From Streptomyces sp. 2114.4 (GTDB lineage: Bacteria > Actinomycetota > Actinomycetes > Streptomycetales > Streptomycetaceae), in the NCBI RefSeq assembly GCF_900187385.1, contig NZ_FYEY01000001.1, forward strand, positions 4,340,001 through 4,404,000: DNA of 64,000 bases. Reading direction: 5' to 3'. Positions 1 through 9,159 of the stretch are shown one piece after another. Each line of letters opens with the position of its first letter. Position 1 is the stretch's first letter. A program made the position numbers and the translations under genes. The notes beneath the pieces were generated by a model, which did no database searches, had not been told where the DNA came from, and saw only the letters and a list, made by a program, of their open reading frames with translations.

Positions 1-3000
1 GGGGTCGGAGACGTTCCAGAGCCGGACCGTACTGTCGTCGCTGCCGCTGGCCAGGGTATGGCCGTCCGGGCTGTAGGCGAGTTTGTTGACGGGGCCCAGG
101 TGTCCCCTGAGAGGTGCGCCGAGCGGGGTGGCATGGCGAGGGTCGGTCATGTCCCAGAGCCGTATGGTGCCGTCGGCGCTGCCGCTGGCGAGAGTGCGGC
201 CGTCCGGGCTGACGACGAGGGAGTTGACGTAGCCCTTGTGGCCGGAGAGCACGCGGCCGAGTGGATGAAGGCGGGACGGGTCGCTGACGTTCCACAGCGC
301 AATGGTGCGGTCGTCGTAGGCAGTTGCCAGCGTGTGCCCGTCCGGGCTGAAGGTCAGCGAGTCCACGTACCGTGTCCGCAGCGTGACGGGCGGCCCGTAG
401 GGGACGGGCCGCTTCGGGTCGGTCACGTTCCACAGACGCAGCGTGCGGCGTCCGGTCCGCACCGCGAGGATGCGGCCGTCGGGGGAGAACTCCATCGACC
501 GCGTGTCACCCTCCCCTGGCTTGAAGGGTTTGCCCAGCAACGCGGTCCGGTGTGGAGCCCGCACGCTCCACAGCCGGACCCGTTCGTCGTCCGCGGTCGT
601 TGCCAGCACCTGCCCGTCCGGGCGGAACGCTCCCGTGCGGCCGATCATGTCCGTCGGCGGCATCGACCACAGGCGGACCGTGTTGTCGCCGCTGCCGGTG
701 GCGAGGCTTCGGCCGTCCGGGCTGAAGCCCACGGCGTACATCTCGTCACTGCTGCCGGCGAGGGGCTGGCCGATCTGCGAGGGGTATGCCGGATTGCTGA
801 CGTTCCACATGCTCGCCGTTCTGTCCGTGCTGCCGGCGACGAGCACGGTCCCGTCGGGGCTGAAGGCCACGGACCACACGGGGCCGGTGTGGCCGGTGAG
901 CGGCGAGCCGAGCGGTGTGGTGTGACGTGGAGTGGCCGCGTTCCAGAGCCGGATGGTGTCGTCGTCGCTGCCGCTGGCGAGAGTGCGGCCGTCCGGGCTG
1001 AAGGCCAGGGAGTGCACCGTGCCCTTGTGGCCGGTCAGTGGCCTGCCGAGCGGCCGGGGACGCCGCCGGTCGGCCATGTCCCACAGCCTGATCGTGTCGT
1101 CGTCGCCACCGGCCGCCAGCGTCCGCCCGTCGGGGCTGAACGCCACGGAGCGCACGGCGGCGGTGTGGCCGGTCAGGACACCGAGCCGCCTCGGCCGGCG
1201 CACGTCGTCCACGGCCCACAGGCGGACCGTGTGTTCTTCGTCGGCGGCCGCCAGCGTGCGTCCGTCCGGGCTGAAGGCGAGCAGGAAGAGGGTGCCGTCG
1301 TGGCCGGTCAGGGGCGTACCGATCGGGTGCGGGTGACGGGGGTCGCGCACGTCCCAGAGCCGGACCGTGCCGTCGTCCGAAGCGCTGGCCAGGGTGTGTC
1401 CGTCCGGGCTGAAGACGGCGGTGCTCACCCAGCTCGTGTGTCCGGTGAGGGGCTTGCCCAGGGGCCTGGGGTGCGTCGGGTCCGCCACGTCCCACAGCCG
1501 AACGGTGTGGTCGTAGCTCGCGGTGGCCAGGACCCGCCCGTTCGGGCTGAACGTGGTGAGGTAGACGGCGCCGGTGTGGCCGAGGAGCGGCGTGGCCAGT
1601 GGCGCGTTCACCGTCGAGAGCAACCGGTTGTTCGTGCCGTCGTCGTGCGGTCGCAGGTGGTGTGCCACCAGGTCGAGCTGCGCGGACAACGACGGATCCG
1701 TCAACTGGACGCGGTCGGCTTCGGCGAGCACCTGCGCGAACACGGCGTCGTCCCGCTGCTGCCAGGCGACCAACGCCGAACCGATGGCCATGACCGCCAG
1801 GACGGCCAGAGCCGACACCGCACCGCGGCTGATCCAGGCCGTGCGCTTGCGCAGCCTGACCGAAGCGGCCAGGAATTCCACCGCGCTCCGGGTCAGAAAG
1901 GTGTCACCGGCGGACTGCGCCCAGGTGCGGGCCTGTTCCAGCCGCGAACCCCGGTAGAGCAGCGAGGCGTCACGGTGAGCGTCCTCCCAGGCCCTGCCGT
2001 CCTCCTCCAGCCGCTGGCGCAGCAGGTTGCCGGCCCGGTCCTCGTCGATCCAGTCGCGCAGGCGTGGCCAGGCGTGGAGCAGCGCTTCATGGGTGATCTC
2101 CACGGCCTCCGCGTCGAGTGTCACCAGCCGGGCGTGCACCAGCGCTTCGAGCGATTCCTCGGTCTTGTGGGGGTCGGCGGACTCGTCCGCCAGCTGACGC
2201 CGGGTCCCCCGCCGACGGGTGGCCTGAGTGTCCTCGCCCAGCCGGACCAGCCTGAGCAGGAGCAGCCGCGCGGCCGTGCGTGCCGTCGGGTCGAGGCCGG
2301 ACCAGGCCCGCTCGGCGGTCGCCGCCACCGCTCCCTGGATGCCGCCCGCCGCGCGGTAGCCGGCCAGCGTCAGCTTTCCCGCCTTCCGCCGCTGCCAGGT
2401 GGCGAGCAGGGCGTGGGAGAGGAGGGGCAGCACCCCCGCGTCATGCGTCCCGCCGGGGCCGTCGGCGCTCACCTCCCGGACGACCAGCTCCGCCAGCCCC
2501 GGTTCGAGTTCCAGGCCCACGGCCTTGGCCGGGCCGGTCACCGCTTCGCGCAGCTCCGCAGTGGTCAGCGGGCCGAGCACCATGTGCCGGTGCTGCAGCG
2601 CATCGGCCAGTTCGGGATACCCGAGACACCGGTCGTAGAAGTCGGCGCGAATGCCGAGGATGACGCGCACGGGGGCCGGGGCGTCCGGATCGCCGTGGGT
2701 GCAGGCGGCGTGGAGGAGCTGGAGGAAGGTGCGCCGGTCCGCCTCGTCGGCGCAGAGGGTGAACGCCTCCTCGAACTGGTCCACGATGACGACCGGACGC
2801 GCGGTGGCGGACGCCTCCCGCCCCGCCCAGGCCCCGACGGCCTCCCGCACCGCACACGCGAAGTGCACCGTGCCGGGTTCCTGCGCCGCCGACTCTCCCG
2901 CGGCGGCCAGGACGGCCGCCAGCTCGGGTATCCGGGAGGTCAGCTCCCCGAGCGGATCGCCACCCGGCACCAGCTGCAGGACCTTCCTTTCCTGCGCCTT

Positions 3001-3651
3001 CCCGTCCTGTGCCTTCCCGCCCTGGGTCTCCCCCTCCTGGCTTTTCCCGTCGCCCAGCGCGCCGTTGCGCAGTGCGGGCACCAGGCCGGCGTTCAGCAGG
3101 GAGGACTTTCCGGCCCCCGAGGCGCCCACGAGCATGACCAGGCCACCCGTCTTCTCCGCTGCGCGGAGCTGGGCGACGAGGGCGTCCGTGTACCGCTCCC
3201 GGCCGAAGAACCACCGGGCGTCTTCGGGACGGTACGAGGCCAGCCCCCGGTACGGGCACACGCCGGGTACGGCCGGGGCCTCGGCCGCGGGGCGCCCCTC
3301 CTCTTCCTCGGCCGCCGAGGCGCGGTCGCCGACCGCGCGCTCCCACAGGCGCTGCCACTCGGCCGCGTCGTACAGGCCCGCGGACACCGGAGTGGGCCGC
3401 TGGCGCCGTGCCTGGGGTATCAGGATGTGCAGCACCGCGGCGAGCGCGGGGAACTGCGCGGGCACGTTCTTGGCCCGCCGCCAGTCACTGATCCGCTGCA
3501 CGGACACCCGCACGGGCCGCCCTCGTTCGTCGACCCGCTGCAGGCGGACGACCGCCTCGGCCACCTTTTTGAGCGGAGGGTTGCCGGCCTCCTTGTACAG
3601 CAGCGCGAGGCGTTCCGCGAAGGCTGCGCGTGCTCCCGCATCGGAACTCAC
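1..3651 (-). CDS. nSTAND-type NTPase with C-terminal WD40 propeller (3' end outside window)
   Basis: The minus strand reads open from a GTG at 3651 to the window edge (1217 codons, no stop), so the C-terminus is missing. The start has a strong GGGGGAGG ribosome site just upstream. Residues 1-100 form a helical N-terminal domain of the kind found on actinobacterial nSTAND proteins. A Walker A motif (GASGAGKSS) lies near residue 172 and a Walker B (VVIVDQFEE) near 287. A single transmembrane helix follows at about 605-625. From about residue 665 there are at least twelve WD40 blades with repeating SPDGRTLA and RLWD motifs. Such proteins are thought to be ATP-driven sensors or signalling switches, with the propeller as sensor; the ligand is unknown. 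It has no visible link to the biosynthetic cluster and is separated from it by two strong hairpins. The long plus-strand reading frame opposite it is a compositional shadow. Confidence 0.93.
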   Translation of the reverse strand, partial: MSSDAGARAAFAERLALLYKEAGNPPLKKVAEAVVRLQRVDERGRPVRVSVQRISDWRRAKNVPAQFPALAAVLHILIPQARRQRPTPVSAGLYDAAEWQRLWERAVGDRASAAEEEEGRPAAEAPAVPGVCPYRGLASYRPEDARWFFGRERYTDALVAQLRAAEKTGGLVMLVGASGAGKSSLLNAGLVPALRNGALGDGKSQEGETQGGKAQDGKAQERKVLQLVPGGDPLGELTSRIPELAAVLAAAGESAAQEPGTVHFACAVREAVGAWAGREASATARPVVIVDQFEEAFTLCADEADRRTFLQLLHAACTHGDPDAPAPVRVILGIRADFYDRCLGYPELADALQHRHMVLGPLTTAELREAVTGPAKAVGLELEPGLAELVVREVSADGPGGTHDAGVLPLLSHALLATWQRRKAGKLTLAGYRAAGGIQGAVAATAERAWSGLDPTARTAARLLLLRLVRLGEDTQATRRRGTRRQLADESADPHKTEESLEALVHARLVTLDAEAVEITHEALLHAWPRLRDWIDEDRAGNLLRQRLEEDGRAWEDAHRDASLLYRGSRLEQARTWAQSAGDTFLTRSAVEFLAASVRLRKRTAWISRGAVSALAVLAVMAIGSALVAWQQRDDAVFAQVLAEADRVQLTDPSLSAQLDLVAHHLRPHDDGTNNRLLSTVNAPLATPLLGHTGAVYLTTFSPNGRVLATASYDHTVRLWDVADPTHPRPLGKPLTGHTSWVSTAVFSPDGHTLASASDDGTVRLWDVRDPRHPHPIGTPLTGHDGTLFLLAFSPDGRTLAAADEEHTVRLWAVDDVRRPRRLGVLTGHTAAVRSVAFSPDGRTLAAGGDDDTIRLWDMADRRRPRPLGRPLTGHKGTVHSLAFSPDGRTLASGSDDDTIRLWNAATPRHTTPLGSPLTGHTGPVWSVAFSPDGTVLVAGSTDRTASMWNVSNPAYPSQIGQPLAGSSDEMYAVGFSPDGRSLATGSGDNTVRLWSMPPTDMIGRTGAFRPDGQVLATTADDERVRLWSVRAPHRTALLGKPFKPGEGDTRSMEFSPDGRILAVRTGRRTLRLWNVTDPKRPVPYGPPVTLRTRYVDSLTFSPDGHTLATAYDDRTIALWNVSDPSRLHPLGRVLSGHKGYVNSLVVSPDGRTLASGSADGTIRLWDMTDPRHATPLGAPLRGHLGPVNKLAYSPDGHTLASGSDDSTVRLWNVSDP

Positions 3652-4015
3652 GGCCTCCCCCTTTCCTTCCCCCGCATCTGGACGTCCGGACCGGAAAACT
3701 CACCTTAGCCGCCTGACCTGCGGCGAAGACGGCGGCCCGAGACCGGAACCTCCTCAGGAGGAACCTCACCTGGCAGGATCACTTCCCGACGGCGCATCAA
3801 GAGGTGCCCCACCCCGGCAAGCCACCGGCTCAGCCCGGAGAAGCACTTCTTGATGCCTGTTCCCGGCCACCTGCTGCCGGACTCACGAGCCATGTGACGG
3901 TCTCGGCTCATGAGCCCGGGGAACCCGTGGAGCCGGTCCCTGCGGACCGCTCGCACGGTGCCCCCGGGGCCCGGCACGCACGCTCCGCGCCACCCGGTGC
4001 GGACCGCCCCCGCCT

Positions 4016-4067
4016 GCGCCATTCGGCACCGGTCCCCACGAGGGGAGGGACCGGTGACGAATGGCGC
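4016..4067. terminator. Long inverted repeat, terminator-like
   Basis: Two 21-base arms (4016-4036 and 4047-4067) pair with one mismatch around a 10-base loop. No T-run follows on either strand, as is common in Streptomyces. It could end transcription arriving from the LmbU-family gene or protect an RNA end. Confidence 0.55.
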
Positions 4068-4194
4068 GGCGCTGTTTCTGCGGCGGACCGGGATCTCCGC
4101 TCCTCAAGGGCCCGGCCGGTATGCCCGGTTCACGGGCTCCCGCAGTCTTGGAGCCGGTGTCCGGGCCGGCCCGCCGGCGCGGCACAGAATGGGA

Positions 4195-4226
4195 AAAGCC
4201 CAGGTCACGAGTGTGACCTGGGCTTT
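4195..4226. terminator. Perfect 14-bp hairpin terminator
   Basis: The arms 4195-4208 and 4213-4226 are perfectly complementary around a GAGT tetraloop, and the stem begins AAA and ends TTT. It lies about 100 bases beyond the stop codon of the minus-strand LmbU-family gene, so it is the likely terminator of that transcript. Confidence 0.75.
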
Positions 4227-4322
4227 GTGCAGGGCGGACTTGGGGTGTGGGGCCCGGCGCATCGGCACCGGGGTGGCCTCGCACCCCTCGGAGCGCCGGC
4301 GCCCGGCGTGGTCCGTGGTGCG

Positions 4323-4961
4323 CTATCCCATGAGGACCGCGGCAGCCGCATGGTCGAGCATCGACATGGCCCAGCTCTGCAGATCCTGGTCCGCGTCGTC
4401 GGCGGCCTGGATCCAGCGCTGGCGGCGGTCCCGGGAGACGTTCACTTCGACACGCATGCTGATGGCGTGCTGCTCGGTCTGCTCGCCGGCCTGGCGGGCT
4501 GCCTTGACGCGGCTGCGCAGAAAGTTCCTCGACCAGCTGAGCCGTTCTGCCCGGTCCAGCCAGTACTCCTGCTCGTTCTCCGGAAGGCTCGCCAGTTCCG
4601 CGTGGTGCTGGAAGCTCAGCGCGGGGCGCCTGCGCGGCGGTGCGAAGCGCCGGGCGACCCAGGCGTAATTGCGCAGCGTTTGGTAATCAAGGTGAGTCTC
4701 CTCGATCGCGCGCTGGTAACGGTCCGGATACATGGTCCGTCCGTAGATGAGCCAGTCACCCAGCCACCAGGCCGAGGAGTCGGCGGCGACGAAGAGCTGC
4801 TTGCCGATTTTCTGCCAGTCGTCCAGCGATATACCGGACGTCAATTCAAGGGTGGTGCGTCGTGCAATGGTCTTATCAACGGCTTTGGACAGCTTCTCGC
4901 TGAGTTTGGGCAGCGCAGGATGTACCTCCCGTGCATGCGTGCTTGCATTGATTTCCCCCAT
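4323..4961 (-). CDS. LmbU-family transcriptional regulator (copy 1)
   Basis: A 212-residue protein of the LmbU/NovE/HrmB family, DNA-binding cluster-situated activators known from the lincomycin, novobiocin and hormaomycin clusters. Family landmarks are visible: SSAWWLGDWLIYG near residue 62, then LDYQTLRNYAWVARRF, LSFQHHAELA and a basic WSRNFLRSRVKAA helix. The ATG at 4961 is preceded by a GGAGG site nine bases upstream. It shares these blocks with the second LmbU-family gene at 8490-9113, so the cluster carries two paralogues. LmbU binds a palindrome with a CGCCGGCG core; four such palindromes lie in this window's divergent promoters. The 250-base upstream region is AT-richer and contains TATA-like hexamers around 5035-5055, suitable for its promoter. 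Confidence 0.88.
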   Translation of the reverse strand: MGEINASTHAREVHPALPKLSEKLSKAVDKTIARRTTLELTSGISLDDWQKIGKQLFVAADSSAWWLGDWLIYGRTMYPDRYQRAIEETHLDYQTLRNYAWVARRFAPPRRRPALSFQHHAELASLPENEQEYWLDRAERLSWSRNFLRSRVKAARQAGEQTEQHAISMRVEVNVSRDRRQRWIQAADDADQDLQSWAMSMLDHAAAAVLMG

Positions 4962-5210
4962 AGCCTAATGCCTCCGTCGTGTAGGTCAGTTGACGACGAT
5001 GCAAGAACTCTAGCCAGGGGAGAGTGTACCTTGTCTATACTCTTTCTTTAACTTCTTTGCCGAGCGTGCGAATGCCGGGAGGGCGCTATTCGGCCATTGA
5101 CGAGAGGGACGCCGGCTCCTGGGGCGACGCCGGTCAACGGCCCGGCTGGCACCCCCTCCTGACGGGCACCCGGCACCCACCAGAAGCCCGGCCCGGCGGT
5201 CAGGGCGGGC

Positions 5211-5897
5211 TCAACTCCGGCCCTCCAGCTCCCCGGCGTCGTGCACCAACAGGGCAACCTGCACCCGGTTGTTGAGGCCGAGTTTGGTCAGGATGCTGGA
5301 GACATGGGTCTTGACCGTGGAGACCCCGAGGTAGAGCGCCGCGCCGATCTGCGCGTTGGACTTGCCGTGGCCGATGCCGAGAGCGACCGCGCGCTCCCGT
5401 TCGTTGAGCAGTGCCAGCCGGTCCCGGGCCTCCCCGCGGCGCCCCGTGGGGTCCTGCGTGGACAGAACCCGGTCGATCAGCCGCTGGGTGACGGCCGGTG
5501 AGAGCACCGGCTGGCCCTGGGCCACCCGGTGAATGGCCGAGACGATCTCCGGCGGCGGAGTGTCCTTCAGTGCGAACCCCGCCGCTCCGGCACGCAGTGC
5601 GCGCAGTACGTACTCGTCGGCGTCGAACGTCGTCAGGACGAGGACTTCTGGTGCGTTGCTCATGGCCCGCAGTGCTTCCGTGGCCGCCAGCCCGTCCATG
5701 ACCGGCATCCGGATGTCCATGAGGACCACGTCGAGGCGGTGCTGCCGGGCCAGGCTGACCGCCTCGGCGCCGTCACCGGCCTCGGCGACCACGCGCAGGT
5801 CGGGGGACCCGCCCAGCATCACCGACAGCCCGGCGCGGACGAGTGGATCGTCGTCGGCAATCAGCACGTCGATCGTGGTGGGCTCGGCTGTGGTCAT
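5211..5897 (-). CDS. NarL/FixJ-family response regulator
   Basis: A 228-residue two-component response regulator. The receiver domain (about 1-125) has the acidic pocket DDD at residues 15-17 and phospho-acceptor Asp61 in VLMDIRMP. A LuxR-type helix-turn-helix occupies about 155-215 (LNERERAVALGIG, NAQIGAALYLGVSTVKTHV). The start is the ATG at 5897, which gives the usual MTTxEPTTIDVLIADD opening; the frame is open further upstream but that sequence does not look like protein. No histidine kinase is adjacent. The only NarL-type kinase in the window is at 24193-25332, about 18 kb away and on the same strand, so the two may be a split pair, which is inference. Confidence 0.9.
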   Translation of the reverse strand: MTTAEPTTIDVLIADDDPLVRAGLSVMLGGSPDLRVVAEAGDGAEAVSLARQHRLDVVLMDIRMPVMDGLAATEALRAMSNAPEVLVLTTFDADEYVLRALRAGAAGFALKDTPPPEIVSAIHRVAQGQPVLSPAVTQRLIDRVLSTQDPTGRRGEARDRLALLNERERAVALGIGHGKSNAQIGAALYLGVSTVKTHVSSILTKLGLNNRVQVALLVHDAGELEGRS

Positions 5898-6104
5898 ACG
5901 GCCAGAGTAGCCGGTGGCGCCTGACGGCTTCTGATGCTGAACCGGCCTGTGGACAAAGGGAATCGGCGGCGCGGAGCGCGGCACCGAAGTCGCCGCGCAG
6001 CAGTACTTTGGTCTTCCCCGGCCACCGAACGGCAAGACTCCGGTCGGCGCGAAGAGTACGAGTGACCGATCCGGCCGGCGACCACGGCCTCATAGCGTGG
6101 CGCC

Positions 6105-6341
6105 ATGGCAAAGGTTGTTCAGTTCCTCGGGCTCTTCCTGGTGGTCGCCGGCATCAGCGGTACCGTCGACCAGCTGGCCACGCAGCCATTTCTGAGTCCG
6201 GTGCTCAACTTCGTCAATCATTACGTGATACCGCACATGGAACCGCTGCAGGGCTACGAGGTCATCTGCAACCTGTCGCTGTCGGTGGTCGGCTCGATCT
6301 TGGTGATCGTGGCTAATCGCTCGGAGCGGTCGGAAGGCTGA
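6105..6341 (+). CDS. Small two-helix membrane protein, function unknown
   Basis: A 78-residue protein starting MAKVVQFLGLFLVVAGI, with hydrophobic helices at about 5-20 and 55-72 and a short charged C-terminus. Codon use is typical of the GC-rich host and the composition looks like real protein. No good ribosome site precedes the ATG. Its last 88 bases lie antisense to the 3' end of the SARP gene (6254-8176), so the two convergent genes overlap tail to tail. I do not recognise a family. Confidence 0.6.
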   Translation: MAKVVQFLGLFLVVAGISGTVDQLATQPFLSPVLNFVNHYVIPHMEPLQGYEVICNLSLSVVGSILVIVANRSERSEG

Positions 6342-8176
6342 CGCTGTCCCGGGATCCGCGCCGCGGCCAGCCGTTGCGCATACGCGAGAATTAGCCCGTC
6401 CAGCCGGAAGTGGCCCGGTGCCACCTCCCGTACGAGACTCGCATCGGCAAGGGCGTGCAGCGCCCTCCAGCAGCTCGATGTGTCCATGCCGCTCAGTGCG
6501 GCGGCCCTGGGCTGTGTGACCATCCGGTCGTTCTGACGGCCCAGCGCCAGGAGCATCTGGGCGGCCTTGGGCGGCAGCGCGGCGTACGACCAGTCGATGA
6601 CGGTGTACAGCGAGGCCTCGCTGTCACCGGACAGCTGCAGGAAATCGACCGCGTTCCGGTCGTCGAAGCTCGCGAGGGCCTCGGCCGGGGACGGCGCGAC
6701 CTTGATGCGTGTCGCGGCGATGCGCAGCGCCAGCGGGAGCCCGTCGCAGGCGGCGACGAGCTTCGTCACCGCGCGGCGGTGCCGCGCCACGAACGTCTCA
6801 CCCGCTATCCGGCCGAACAGTTCGAGGGCGGCCTCCTCGCCCATGCCGTCCAGCACGATCCGCCGCGCACCATCCCGGGCGATCAGTCCGGGCAGCCCAT
6901 TGCGGCTGGTGACGATGACCAGGCACGAGGGGGTGCCGGGGAGCAGGGCTCTGACCTGCCCGGCGCAGGCAACGTTGTCCAGGAGGATGAGCAGCCGGCG
7001 GTCCGCGAGCAGGCTCCGGTACGACGCCTGCGCGTCGACCCGCTCGAAGCGCGCCGGTTCGCCCATGGTCGCGGCCAGGTGACCGAGCGCACCATCGATC
7101 GTCTTGTGGACCGGCCTGTCGGAGTGGGCGTGCAGATCGACATGCAGCTGACCGTCTGGGTACTTGTGGGCAAGCGAGTGTGCGAACCGTGTGGCCAGTG
7201 CCGTCTTTCCCGCTCCGGGACCGCCGGTGATCAAGAGGAGCGCGGGCTCGCCGGCTTCCTCGGCCGCCGTCGCGAAGGTGTGCAACTGCTCCAGCTCCGC
7301 GGTGCGGCCGGTGAACCCTGGTACGTCGCGCATGAGTTGGGCTACGGTTCGAGACGGTTCACCGCTGCCGGACGGCGGGACGGCGGATTTCTGCGGCAGC
7401 AGCCGTGCGGTGGACCGCTCGCCGCGCAGCACCTTCTCGTACAACTGCTGCAGATGGCTGCCCGGCTCGATTCCTTCTTCCTCGATCAGTCTGCCCCGCA
7501 GGCTGTGGTACTCCCTGATGGCGTCGGCGTGCCGGCCGAGTTCGACGTAACAGCGCATCAGGACGTAGCGCAGCCGCTCGCGCAGGGGATGATCATGGAC
7601 GAGCGCGGCCAGTTCACCGGCCAGCGCGGCGGGCCGCCCGAGCTCCAGCGTCATCTCGGCGCCGTCCTCCAGCGCCAGCAGGCGTGCCTCCGACAGCCGG
7701 GCGCGTTCCGCCTGCGCGAACGGGCCGACCGCGCCGCCGTAGGGACTGCCGCGCCACAGCGCCAGCCCGGCTTCCAGTTCCCTGACCGCGTCCCCCACGG
7801 CGTTTTCGGCCCGCAGTCGCCGTGCGGTGGCGAGGGCGGTGGCGAACTGCTGGACGTCCACCCCGTCGGGCGCGACACGCAGCATGTAGCCGAAGGTGTC
7901 GGAGACCAGGACCTCGGAGCGCATGCCGCGGGCACGGTCGGGCTCCAAGGAGTTCCGCAACCGCGCGATATAGGTGTACACACTGTTCAGAGCAGTGGCC
8001 GGGGCGCCGTCGCCCCAGATTGCGTCCACCAGTTCGTCCCGGCTGACGGGGCGGTTCGCGCGGGCGGCGAGCACCGCGAAGATCGTCCGCTGAGTCGGCG
8101 AACCGAGCTCCAATTGACGGCCATCTCGTAACGCCAGAACGGGACCAAGAAGTGCAACGGTTGGAGAGGCAAGCAT
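6254..8176 (-). CDS. SARP-family transcriptional activator with NB-ARC domain (AfsR/DnrI-like)
   Basis: A 640-residue Streptomyces antibiotic regulatory protein, expected to switch on cluster promoters. Residues 1-95 form the winged-helix OmpR-type DNA-binding domain and about 100-245 the bacterial transcriptional activation (BTAD) domain. An NB-ARC ATPase follows with Walker A GGPGAGKTAL near 316-325 and LLILLDNV as Walker B. A winged-helix tail ends the protein; the TPR domain of full AfsR is absent. Codon 16 (8129-8131) is TTA, so translation probably depends on the bldA leucyl-tRNA. A GGGGGA site precedes the ATG. It is divergent from the second LmbU-family gene, and the shared spacer holds an LmbU-type palindrome at 8333-8348. 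Confidence 0.93.
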   Translation of the reverse strand: MLASPTVALLGPVLALRDGRQLELGSPTQRTIFAVLAARANRPVSRDELVDAIWGDGAPATALNSVYTYIARLRNSLEPDRARGMRSEVLVSDTFGYMLRVAPDGVDVQQFATALATARRLRAENAVGDAVRELEAGLALWRGSPYGGAVGPFAQAERARLSEARLLALEDGAEMTLELGRPAALAGELAALVHDHPLRERLRYVLMRCYVELGRHADAIREYHSLRGRLIEEEGIEPGSHLQQLYEKVLRGERSTARLLPQKSAVPPSGSGEPSRTVAQLMRDVPGFTGRTAELEQLHTFATAAEEAGEPALLLITGGPGAGKTALATRFAHSLAHKYPDGQLHVDLHAHSDRPVHKTIDGALGHLAATMGEPARFERVDAQASYRSLLADRRLLILLDNVACAGQVRALLPGTPSCLVIVTSRNGLPGLIARDGARRIVLDGMGEEAALELFGRIAGETFVARHRRAVTKLVAACDGLPLALRIAATRIKVAPSPAEALASFDDRNAVDFLQLSGDSEASLYTVIDWSYAALPPKAAQMLLALGRQNDRMVTQPRAAALSGMDTSSCWRALHALADASLVREVAPGHFRLDGLILAYAQRLAAARIPGQRQPSDRSERLATITKIEPTTDSDRLQMTS

Positions 8177-8489
8177 CGTTCCCCCTAATCGACGCGTACT
8201 TGCTTCAAAAAATGATCATAGCGGAACGTCAACTTGCTCCGGCCGCACGGCTGGGCAACCGCGGCGGAATCTGGCGCGTTATGAGTGGTGTGGAGAACGG
8301 CCGAGATGCCCTTCGCCCGGCCGGGGCCCGCTGTCCCGCCGGCGGGACGGAAGCGGGATCCGCCCGGGAGGTCGAGTAGCCGCTTACCGCCGCCATTGGG
8401 CCGTTTAGACGTTGTCTAGGCCCCATCAAGAAAGGTGTGGAAGTCTCCGGTGCCGTACGGGTTGTAACGCAACGAAAGGCGGTGGGGCA
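8177..8489. promoter_or_regulatory. Divergent promoter region SARP / LmbU-family gene
   Basis: A 313-base spacer between two divergent regulators. It contains a perfect 16-bp palindrome (8333-8348) and a smaller inverted repeat, TAGAC-GTT-GTCTA, at 8406-8418. No gene is seen. Confidence 0.7.
8333..8348. promoter_or_regulatory. LmbU-type operator palindrome 1
   Basis: GTCCCGCCGGCGGGAC is a perfect 16-bp palindrome containing the CGCCGGCG core reported for LmbU. It lies between the SARP and LmbU-family starts. It is related to the sites at 25458, 32516 and 46503. Confidence 0.7.
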
Positions 8490-9113
8490 GTGGTTGACGG
8501 TGCCCGGAATCATTCGGTGAGCTCGGTCGACGGTCGCCCGCAATCCGATCCGTCGGCCGCACCTGGTCAGGCAATGCGGAGAAGAAATAATCTCCGTATC
8601 CCGCGCGGGCTGTCCCTTGCGGACTGGTGCAGTCTGGGCCAGCAGATCCAGGCGATTTCCAGCTCCTCTTCCTGGTGGCTCGGGGACTGGCTCCTCTACG
8701 GTCAGTCCGAATTTCCCAACCGCTATAAGCGCGCCATCACGGAGACTTCCCTCGACTACCAGACACTGCGGAACTACGCATGGGTCGCCCGCCGGTTCGA
8801 ACCCCATGAGCGGTACGGCGACTTGAGTTTCCAGCACCATGCCGAGGTCGCCGGGCTCGCTCCGGAGGAGCGCGGCCCATGGCTGGCGCGGGCGCAGGAA
8901 AACCGCTGGTCACGGAATGAACTGCGACGTCAGATGCGGGCGCGGAAGGGAATAGCCGGAAGTGCGCGTGCCACGCAGCTGAAGATGAAGCCCGACGACT
9001 GCCAGCGGGAACGCTGGCAGGCCGCCGCCCTCCGCACGGGTGAGGATTTGCTGACCTGGATAACGGCGGTCCTCGACGACGCCGCGACTTCTGTGCCCAC
9101 CGCCAGCGGCTGA
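8490..9113 (+). CDS. LmbU-family transcriptional regulator (copy 2)
   Basis: About 207 residues, paralogous to the product of 4323-4961. It shares the blocks SSWWLGDWLLYGQ, LDYQTLRNYAWVARRF, LSFQHHAEVA and a basic RWSRNELRRQMRARKG segment. The GTG at 8490 is chosen because AAAGG lies ten bases upstream; the GTG at 8517 and the ATG at 8574 are alternatives and the frame is open back to 8412. LmbU-type proteins act as cluster-situated DNA-binding activators. It is divergent from the SARP gene and 46 bases upstream of the PH-domain pair, so it may be co-transcribed with that pair. Its N-terminus is less like copy 1 than the rest, so the two may differ in DNA or partner recognition. Confidence 0.87.
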   Translation: MVDGARNHSVSSVDGRPQSDPSAAPGQAMRRRNNLRIPRGLSLADWCSLGQQIQAISSSSSWWLGDWLLYGQSEFPNRYKRAITETSLDYQTLRNYAWVARRFEPHERYGDLSFQHHAEVAGLAPEERGPWLARAQENRWSRNELRRQMRARKGIAGSARATQLKMKPDDCQRERWQAAALRTGEDLLTWITAVLDDAATSVPTASG

Positions 9114-9159
9114 GCGGGCCGTATTCCTGTCCGGATCCTCGTGGTGTCGGAGAGGGGCG

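Larger units (their letters stand above)
3652..4322. other. Intergenic region, no convincing gene
   Basis: About 670 bases between two minus-strand genes. Short open frames here lack recognisable protein composition and good ribosome sites. The region holds the ribosome site and presumed promoter of the nSTAND gene (3652-3720) and two long hairpins (4016-4067 and 4195-4226), the second placed just downstream of the LmbU-family gene stop. Confidence 0.7.

Noticed and set aside
58..3708. 1216-codon open frame on the plus strand
   Set aside because: It is the antisense shadow of the nSTAND/WD40 gene: composition is repetitive Arg/Val/Pro without any domain, while the minus strand gives Walker motifs and WD40 blades.
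3705..4022. Minus-strand 105-codon frame upstream of the nSTAND gene
   Set aside because: Low-complexity Gly/Arg-rich translation and one of the long hairpins runs through it.
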